DNA from: Buddleja alternifolia
Lineage: Eukaryota; Streptophyta; Magnoliopsida; Lamiales; Scrophulariaceae
Direction of reading: 5' to 3'
Length of the DNA: 64,000 nucleotides
Assembly (NCBI GenBank): GCA_019426215.1
Contig: CM033400.1
Span: 15,918,568 to 15,982,567 of the forward strand
In this document: positions 57,329 to 64,000 of the stretch, piece after piece
Layout: the number at the start of each line of letters is the position of its first letter
How positions within the stretch are numbered: the stretch's first letter is position 1
Translations under genes and position numbers: made by a program
The notes under the pieces: model-generated
Databases searched by the model: none
What the model was told of the DNA's origin: nothing
The model's input: only the letters and a program-made list of their open reading frames with translations

Positions 57329-59512
57329 CCATTGTTGCTTGGGTCCTTCAACATTAGTATCCTTGTTAGTGTTAAGTAGAACTTTAGGAACCCAAATTTG
57401 CCTTGTCTTCATAGTAGGAATATTGGCCTTTTTGGGTTTCACCTTGTGCTGTGTGTAATTTTTGGATGTATAATAATATCCACGATTATAATAATAGTCA
57501 TAATCATAATTATCATAGTATCGATAATATGATCTTGACTGTCTTGGATATCGACGCTGGTATTTCCTTGGCTCTGGCTTGGGTTGCACGTTTGGTGCTA
57601 GACGCTTAGCGCTTGATTCACAGTGACTAGATTTATCCTTAGCTTTTTGAGCGTTTGGATGAGTCTGTCTTTGTGGATCATTTGCTTTAGCCTTACCCTT
57701 GTCTGAGTTAGTTTTGACTTTCTCATTTGGCCTCTTACCATTGTCCCTTGGTTCATTTTGAGTTTGACCTTGTGAACCTTTCTCAACAAAGAAAACACCC
57801 TTTCCTTTGTTGTTTGCCGTAACATTAGGTTTGTTTGGTTGTTTACCGAATTCATTGCATCCTAAACCGGTCTTTTCTCCAAACACCCTTGTTATTTCAG
57901 TCACATTGTCGAGCTTTCTGGATGCTTTGGACAACGATGAGATGAGCTGTTCTGACTTGGCAAGTCTAGCCATCAGATCAGCTTCTCTCTTGACTATTAT
58001 ATCAAGATCACCTTTCAATTGAATAACTTCACTCTCAAGCGATTGGTTTTTCTCAATGCACTGTTGCTGAATTTGCAACTCTGCTCTGAGCGTTACTTTA
58101 TCGTTTGTGAGTGATGAAATAATAGCGAGATCATTTTGATATATTTTGGCAGCTTCTTGACATTCATTGTAATATTCTCTGACTTTGTCAAGTAATTCAT
58201 CATAAGAAAGAGGAATTGATAATTCATTGATTACCTCAGGGGACGCTTCATCATCTCTGGCCATGAGACATATGAGCGCTGAGTCATCTAACGGCTCATC
58301 ATCATCACTACTTTCGTCTGATGATTCTAAATCTTCAGGTGCTGATGCTGGTTCTGATTCCGCAAGCAAACCTTGTTGTCGAAGGTTGCTCCTGAATTGG
58401 TTTCTATCCAAGTAATCCTGCCTTGAGGGCTTGGATACATTTGGATAGGGACAATTTACCTGGTAGTGCCCCGGTTTCCTGCAATTATAACAAAGATTGG
58501 TTTTCATTTTTTGTTCACTTGTTAGCCTTGCAGTGTGTGGTTTTGAAACCACTGGAGCTGGGAGACTTTGAGTAGACGCTTGATATTGAGCAGGCGCTTG
58601 AGGTAAAGGAACAGAATATTGAGGCGCTTGAAACTGTTGTTGTACGGGAGAAGGCGCTTGATATGAACTTTGTCCTTGATTATTAGGACCTTTTCCTTTC
58701 TTTTCATATCTCAAGAACTTCCTGAATCTATTCAGCAAAGCCAACTCTTCTTCCTCATTAATGTCCGAATTCTTTCCTTTGTTACCCGATTTGCCTTTGA
58801 TTGATGCAATGAGCGCTCCAGATTCAATCACTGGATTACTCACAATGTCACTAGCAGAGTTCAACTCGAACTCAAAAGCTTTTATCTCTGAAAAGGCGTC
58901 TTCTGGAGTTAAGAGATCCAGCATGTTTGATTCTCTCATAGCTGTTGTCTTCATCAAGAATTTACTTGGTAGACTTCTAAAGATCTTAACCACCATTTCT
59001 CGATTCTGTAAGTCCATTCCCAACGACGTAAGTTCTGTAACAAGAGCTGTGAATCTTATATCCAATTGCTCTAGCGTTTCATTGGGTAGCATCTTAAATC
59101 CGTTAAACTTTTCCTTAGCAATGGAAAGTTTGTTTTCTTTGATTTGAGCTGAACCACCACAGATTGTAGCCAGCTTATCCCATATTTCTTTAGTCGTTTT
59201 GCAAGATTTGATTTTATTGAATAAGTTATCATTATCACCAATAGCCGTATACAGAGCGTTGCGACCAACATTGTCCAAGTTAGCTCTTCGACGCTCATCT
59301 GGAGACCATTCTTGTTTTGGTTTTTCAACGTAACCATCAGGGGTTTCTTCTGTGGCTCCAGGCGCTCTTGTGATAACTTTGTATATTTTGATTGGCCCAT
59401 CTGAAATAATATCGCACATGTCATCATCGCATGAACATAAATACGTAAATGCTTTGACTTTCCATGTGTCAAAATTTGATTCTGTCAATTTGGGAACTTT
59501 AGCAAATGCCAT
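57311..59512 (-). CDS. gag: Copia (SIRE-like) Gag
   Basis: This 733-residue structural protein is longer than ordinary Copia Gags, as in Sireviruses. N-terminal capsid-type region (about 1-230; WKVKAFTYL, then RFTALVTELTSLG). Gln/Pro/Ala-rich linker (about 280-320). CCHC zinc knuckle CYNCRKPGHYQVNC at 341-354, which binds element RNA. An acidic stretch (ESSDESSDDDE, about 396-406). A coiled coil (about 455-535). A Lys-rich segment, then a striking Tyr-rich patch (about 657-685). It ends KQQWVPKQK before TAG. The ATG lies about 90 nt after the primer site and is the first usable start. Intact. Confidence 0.93.
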   Translation of the reverse strand: MAFAKVPKLTESNFDTWKVKAFTYLCSCDDDMCDIISDGPIKIYKVITRAPGATEETPDGYVEKPKQEWSPDERRRANLDNVGRNALYTAIGDNDNLFNKIKSCKTTKEIWDKLATICGGSAQIKENKLSIAKEKFNGFKMLPNETLEQLDIRFTALVTELTSLGMDLQNREMVVKIFRSLPSKFLMKTTAMRESNMLDLLTPEDAFSEIKAFEFELNSASDIVSNPVIESGALIASIKGKSGNKGKNSDINEEEELALLNRFRKFLRYEKKGKGPNNQGQSSYQAPSPVQQQFQAPQYSVPLPQAPAQYQASTQSLPAPVVSKPHTARLTSEQKMKTNLCYNCRKPGHYQVNCPYPNVSKPSRQDYLDRNQFRSNLRQQGLLAESEPASAPEDLESSDESSDDDEPLDDSALICLMARDDEASPEVINELSIPLSYDELLDKVREYYNECQEAAKIYQNDLAIISSLTNDKVTLRAELQIQQQCIEKNQSLESEVIQLKGDLDIIVKREADLMARLAKSEQLISSLSKASRKLDNVTEITRVFGEKTGLGCNEFGKQPNKPNVTANNKGKGVFFVEKGSQGQTQNEPRDNGKRPNEKVKTNSDKGKAKANDPQRQTHPNAQKAKDKSSHCESSAKRLAPNVQPKPEPRKYQRRYPRQSRSYYRYYDNYDYDYYYNRGYYYTSKNYTQHKVKPKKANIPTMKTRQIWVPKVLLNTNKDTNVEGPKQQWVPKQK

Positions 59513-59601
59513 ATCTAAGCTTTAAAAAGCAACTAGATTTTGAAAGAAAAGGATCTAAACAAGCAGTTATGCTTGGAAATTTTAAAATTTCAAAATTAAC
59601 C

Positions 59602-59613
59602 GCTCTGATACCA
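59602..59613 (-). promoter_or_regulatory. B primer-binding site (initiator tRNA-Met)
   Basis: The minus strand reads TGGTATCAGAGC, a perfect match to the standard Copia site, two bases from the LTR at 59616. Confidence 0.93.
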
Positions 59614-59615
59614 CT

Positions 59616-61164
59616 TGTTGGTCCCAAGTGGCATACGAAAGGGTCTAGAAGGGGGGGGGGGGGTTGAATAGACCCTTAAGTCTTTTTCGACTTAAAAAAG
59701 ATTTCGTATTAAACGTATTTGGACGCTTGAAATGATAGGCGCTTGAAGTGTCTAACGCTTCACTTTAGCGTTCACATAAGATATTTGAGACTTTGTGAAG
59801 CGTCTAATGAAGACTGTTTTATAAAGTTAACTTAGACTTCAGGAATTGAATACTTTGACCTTGTAGGTTAAGCGTTCAGTTCTTTTAATCAGGGTTAGCA
59901 CAGCGGAATGATTTTGGAGTCTTCTCTTTGAAAGTTTTAGCGTCACAAGATGTTTCTTAGTTGCTTAGCTTTTGATTGTGTTTTACTTATGCAATGATAT
60001 GATAGATGAATGAAATGACTGAAAAGTAAATAACACAATATTTGTAAGGTTCGTTGGGTGGTGTAATCCCAACTACGTCCTTCTTCTCCTTTGCACTTGG
60101 AGGCAATCCACTAAAATGATTCTCAAAGAATCACACAGAATCTTCTACAAATTAGGGAGAGATGGATGTCGATGACTTGAGCTCCTTGATCACACAGATT
60201 TCTGCTTCAAATCACTTCAACCCTCTTGCTTCTTTCACCCAGAAATGATGCAAGTATCCAACTTCGACTTCACACAGATCGCGAGGCTTGGATGGGATTT
60301 TCTAAAAGGTTTGTTTGATTTTGATGAAGTTCAAACAACTTGGTAATATCTCAGTAGGAATCTGGTTTCTTCAAAAAGAATGTTTGAGATATTTGTTGAC
60401 TGTCTCAGGAATATAAGAAAAGCAAGTAGGATGTTTCTTGAATTTTCTGGCTTTTCTGAGAGTTTAAGGAATGAGATTTTAATGCAACAGCAATTTGGCT
60501 TGATAAAATTGTTCTCCCATGTATTTTGTTTGTTGTTGAAGTCCTATTTATAGGTATTCTTGGAGAAAGTGTCCGTTTGACACATGCACTGGCGCGTGTC
60601 TCTCACTTTCGCGAGTGAACAGCTTTTGTCCTTTTTCCTGAAAATCTGCTGCACGAAAGTTGGTGCTGCAGTCTGAGATAGTTGACAGTCCAATAGGGTG
60701 GCTTCTCCGTACGTCTGACATTACTTATCATATTAAATGCTCTTATCAACATTTAATGCATTTGAAATTAATACCCGTTGGTATTTAATGCTTTGAGAAT
60801 ATTTGCATTAAACTCCTTCTGGACTTAGAAGTAAATTCAGGTGAAATCACTTCTGTCCCATAAGGTAACGCTTGATATAGCTGGCCAAAGTGGACGCTTG
60901 GAGACTGTATCTATCTTCTGAGATCAGACGCTTGAGTCTTCGAACTTTACCACTGATAAACTCACTCAGAAATCATCAGACGCTCAGCCTAAGACTATTT
61001 TGCCTAACACTCTAAAGTAAGATAACAAAGCCTAATAAATCTATTACAAGTCTAACGCTTCAAAGCCTATACAAGTTTTCTACGAAAATAAACTTACAAC
61101 TTTTTTGGGGTCTAGCAAAAACTTAATTGTCATCATCAAAACTTCTAACATGAAATTCCTAACA
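59616..61164 (-). repeat. B 5' LTR
   Basis: 1549 bp. It differs from the 3' LTR by four substitutions and by a G13 rather than G17 tract (59651-59663). Minus-strand TATA candidate TATAAATA at 60545-60552. Confidence 0.93.
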
Positions 61165-61194
61165 GTAAACTCTAAGAAGAAGTATATGTGGAGC
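61165..61194 (+). pseudogene. pol: Pol pseudogene of element A, short continuation
   Basis: Starts with the target duplication GTAAA and continues CTCTAAGAAGAAGTATATGT. This is the next stretch of RT (KLQEEVYVE in the intact relative) after the break at 47380. Only 30 bp remain before element C begins. Confidence 0.88.
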
Positions 61195-62778
61195 TGTTAG
61201 AGTATATGCCCTCGAATGCCATAAAGAGGATAGATTTATAGGGCATAAACAGTGTAACTAAACTATGGTTTTTCTGTTAATATAAGGCAGTTGATTGTTG
61301 TTTTCTTATAGGCATTTATAAGGTGTGAATAAACGACGTAAAGTCCTTGATGACAAGGCGAACCTTCTACCTCCTATGGGATAGGAGGAAAGGCACTAGA
61401 ATGGTTTGACCCTTGACATCTAAAAGGGTTCGCAAGTCTATGAAATATTGATTGGGCATCAATAGTGAATAAAAACTTGTATGATGCAAGTTTCGACAGA
61501 GAAAGTGCCAGTCGTACACTATGGAAATGGTAGTGGGAACTTATATCATAGACGTGTCAGTTGGACTGATATGTTTGAACACGGCTCGCATCAGTTCATC
61601 GCATGGGTATTCATTCATTGACAGTCAATGATGAAACTGATAAGTAGTGATAGGTACGTGTGAACCTCTGACCTAAGAAATCAAGTTGAAGATGTACTTG
61701 TGACATCAAGTTTGTCATTAGAGTAGTTAGATTCAAATCACCTGTTGGTGGAATCGACCTCGAAGTGCGACTTGATGGGCAAGTAGCATTGTTAACTGAT
61801 TTGCAATATGGAATTTATTCTCTCATAAAGGAATGAGTAAAATATCCTATGCGATCATGAATAAGTGAGGATGAAAGTCTTTGGCCAAAGCATTTGAATG
61901 CCTCGACTTATTATGAGCTTAGGCATATGGTCAAGTTATATGAGTTTGACTTTAAACCATGACTCTTACTTGACTGGGATATAAGAATAAAAGGTTATAC
62001 ACGTACGGTATTCACGGCGTAAAGGTTTGGAATGATCCTATTCATTCGTTCTCAATTGGGTTACGGTGTGAGCCACGAGACTGGCTAGGTGTCACTCGCA
62101 TCCCTTTGGATTCCTCCCAATTGCCTTTTGAGACAAACTTAAAGAGTCGCGCTTAAAGGAAGTGCAAAAGGAAAAACATGAGAAAACGATTTGAGAGAAA
62201 TTCACGGCATTGGATGCCGTAATTAATTAGTTAATTATTGGATCATTTAATTAATTAATTAAATTAATGAGTTAATTAATTTCTTGGAGAAATTGAATTA
62301 TAAATTAATTGGATTATCAATTTATTTATTGGATAAATAAATTATCCGATTAATTAATTAGCAAGCAAGACGAAAGCCCGAAGGCTTCTGAGCCCACTAA
62401 AGGGCGGCCGTATAGATGCCCAAATAGGGCTCTTGCATGCTAGTGTTATTGTTTCATAATGATATAAATATATCACAATGTGAGAAATAACACAAGGCAA
62501 CTTACATAACTTTCTCTCCAAGAAAAAGTCTCCCACCTCTCTCTCTCTCTAGCCATCTTTGACAAGGAAGAAAGAAGGAGTTTTTCGTTTTTGATTCCGG
62601 CGTGACGAATTAGAGATGTTGGCAAATTCGGCATTAGAGAAAAGGATCACGTTCAAAAATCAACATACGCGAGAACGGTAATCTTTCTATACACAATTAA
62701 ACACGAGGATTAGAGATGATTCGGGATTTGGAAATTAAATTTACTTTCCGCTGTGTTTTATTCGTATAATTCCCAACA
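61195..62778 (+). repeat. 5' LTR of Copia element C
   Basis: 1584 bp, TGTTAGAGTATATGCCC...TCCCAACA. TATA candidate TATAAATA at 62463-62470. Related to, but different from, the LTRs at 40129 and 25999. The element runs off the right edge, so no second LTR or target duplication is visible; the left target bases would be GGAGC. Confidence 0.85.
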
Positions 62779-62779
62779 G

Positions 62780-62791
62780 TGGTATCAGAGC
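62780..62791 (+). promoter_or_regulatory. Element C primer-binding site (initiator tRNA-Met)
   Basis: TGGTATCAGAGC, perfect, one base after the LTR. Confidence 0.92.
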
Positions 62792-64000
62792 GAATCTCTG
62801 AATTCTGTGTTTAATTGCTTGTGTGATTGACTATTTTTTCGCGTTTTTGAGGCCTGCTTTGAACGTGTTTTTCATATGAAAATATTCTGAATATCGCTGT
62901 AGTTTCTTCATGAAAGTTATAGTTTAATAAGTTTCGAATCTGGGTATATAAATTTTATGAGAATCGGAAAATTATAACCCCAAGAAGAGCGCGACGCAAA
63001 AAGCGTGCGCAGTCTGCGCGCAATAGGAGGCCTTTTTGGCCTCCCGTTGCGTACACAGCGTGCGCATTGCGCACACTGGGTGGGCCCCAACGCCGTGCCG
63101 TTTCACGGCGCCGGTCGGAGGAGCGTCCGGCCAAGCACGATTAAACCATGCGCCCGTGCAATACGCCCAGCGCACGGACCTGTTTCAGGGCCCGGGTTTT
63201 AGTGACTCGGGCCCTAATGGGCCGGGTTATATTTTTTTAAGGTCCAAATTTTAATTGAATAGGTGTTTGGGCTATATTAGTTATCCTGGTGGGTCAAAAG
63301 GATGATGACCCGGATTTAATTAAAAAGGGGCCCAAATTATTTTGATTAAAATTGTGGATAATTCAATAAATTAGTTATTGGGCCTAATTAATTAATTTTG
63401 AATATGTCAATGGTTGGTAATTTAATTTTGAGAAAATTAAGCCCAATATAGTTTTTGTTGATCTTTATTTGAATGAAATAAATAATTAATAAACTCTTGG
63501 AGAATTTTTTTTTATTAAGTTATTTATTTAAATAAAGAATTCTCATAAATAGGATTATTTTCATATGAATCAATAAAATTTGGAATTTTATTGTGGAAAT
63601 TAATTAAGTTGGACTAATTAATTTTTATTAATCACCGACATAAGTGTTTTATTTATCGCAAGCATGTATTATGTGATGGTGACATATGTCTATGGGCTTA
63701 AGTTGCTTCTTTTGATTATGTATTTCTTTTGATGGGTTGTAAGGGCCAGTTTGAGCCCATTTATTTTATTTCTAGATTTATGTATAGGTTTTAAATTACC
63801 TCTTGTAATAAATAGAAATAGAATAGGCCTTTCAAGATGGAGATCATGCAAAAGAAGAGGAGCTTGGAGCCCACGAAGATTAGCTAGGCTTTTTTTTTTC
63901 AATTTTATGATGGCCCATTAGCTTGGGCCCTCTAGATAAAAGCCCATAGACTTGTGTGTTGTATTATTGCTTTCGATGCATGTTCATTAGTTGTATGAAG
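62792..64000 (+). mobile_element. Element C leader, no coding sequence yet
   Basis: No gag start within the 1.2 kb shown, so this element has a long leader like D. A CpG- and GC-rich island (about 62985-63215) contains a perfect hairpin GGAGGCC-TTTTT-GGCCTCC (63026-63044) and GTGCGCATTGCGCAC (63060-63074). The rest is AT-rich with TTAATTAA runs. The ORFs in the island are compositional. Confidence 0.65.

Larger units (their letters stand above)
47376..61169 (-). mobile_element. Complete SIRE-like Ty1/Copia retrotransposon (B) with target duplications
   Basis: The element itself is 47381-61164 (13.8 kb), flanked by perfect 5-bp duplications GTAAA (47376-47380 and 61165-61169). Order on the minus strand: 5' LTR, initiator tRNA-Met primer site, gag, pol (protease-integrase-RT-RNase H), a 0.8-kb gap, a 4.1-kb third ORF region, polypurine tract, 3' LTR. 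LTRs differ by 4 substitutions in about 1549 bp (0.26%), plus G-tract length, so it is young. The size, long Gag and extra 3' ORF fit the Sirevirus (SIRE/Maximus) lineage. It inserted into a related, older element A in the opposite orientation. Confidence 0.92.

Noticed and set aside
63005..63254. Overlapping ORFs on both strands in the GC-rich leader of element C
   Set aside because: Open on several frames at once because of GC-rich composition; located before gag in a known leader position.
1..64000. CRISPR arrays, rRNA or tRNA genes, bacterial-type operons
   Set aside because: None seen. The tRNA-like matches at 19346-19364 and the TGGTATCAGAGC sites are retrotransposon primer sites, not tRNA genes.

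Overview
The window is repeat-rich nuclear DNA from a land plant, most likely a eudicot; I cannot name the species. The evidence is nested Ty3/Gypsy and Ty1/Copia LTR retrotransposons of plant-specific lineages, plant-type primer sites (tRNA-Asp and initiator tRNA-Met), MITEs, and one chloroplast-targeted rubredoxin gene. I recognise only one host gene, an intronless RBD1-like rubredoxin at 31755-32348 (minus strand). Nearly everything else is transposon-derived, so no operon logic applies.

Left part (1-25998). The 3' end of a Gypsy element (G1, plus strand) lies at about 541-3113, then decayed LTR pieces (3114-4884). Next comes an old minus-strand Copia element (D): 3' LTR 4885-7021, gag remnant about 21985-22720, primer site 25095-25106, truncated 5' LTR 25108-25886. 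D has been split twice. One insertion is a solo LTR (7510-9645, target duplication GTTTT). The other is a complete, young, minus-strand Athila-type Gypsy element (G2, 10280-21286, target duplication GTAGG, LTRs differing at 8 of 1916 positions).

Middle (25999-37154). A second probable solo LTR (25999-27777), two PIF/Harbinger-like MITEs with TAA duplications (28157-29645 and 32865-33369), the RBD1 gene between them, a 9-bp-duplication MITE (34290-34734), and several decayed LTR fragments.

Right part (37155-64000). This is a nest at least four levels deep. A Gypsy remnant (G3, 37155-40128) was hit by a Copia-type LTR element (40129-41477). That was hit by a SIRE-like Copia element A (plus strand, from 41478, full of nonsense mutations). 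A was hit inside its reverse transcriptase by a young relative B in the opposite orientation (47381-61164, target duplication GTAAA, LTRs differing by 4 substitutions). A was hit again 30 bp further on by element C (5' LTR 61195-62778, running off the window). B has intact gag and pol frames and a large third ORF region in two frames.

The observations I would follow up are: (i) a duplicated 'AGGA-loop hairpin + polypurine tract' module at both ends of the 3' noncoding region in all three Gypsy copies; (ii) a conserved 38-nt GT...AG spacer flanked by direct repeats, separating gag from pol in both SIRE-like copies; (iii) a canonical -1 slippery heptamer exactly where the Athila-type Gag changes frame; (iv) a third ORF in B carrying a nucleoplasmin-like nuclear localisation signal and no membrane segment; (v) the A/B inverted arrangement, which could yield a long hairpin RNA.
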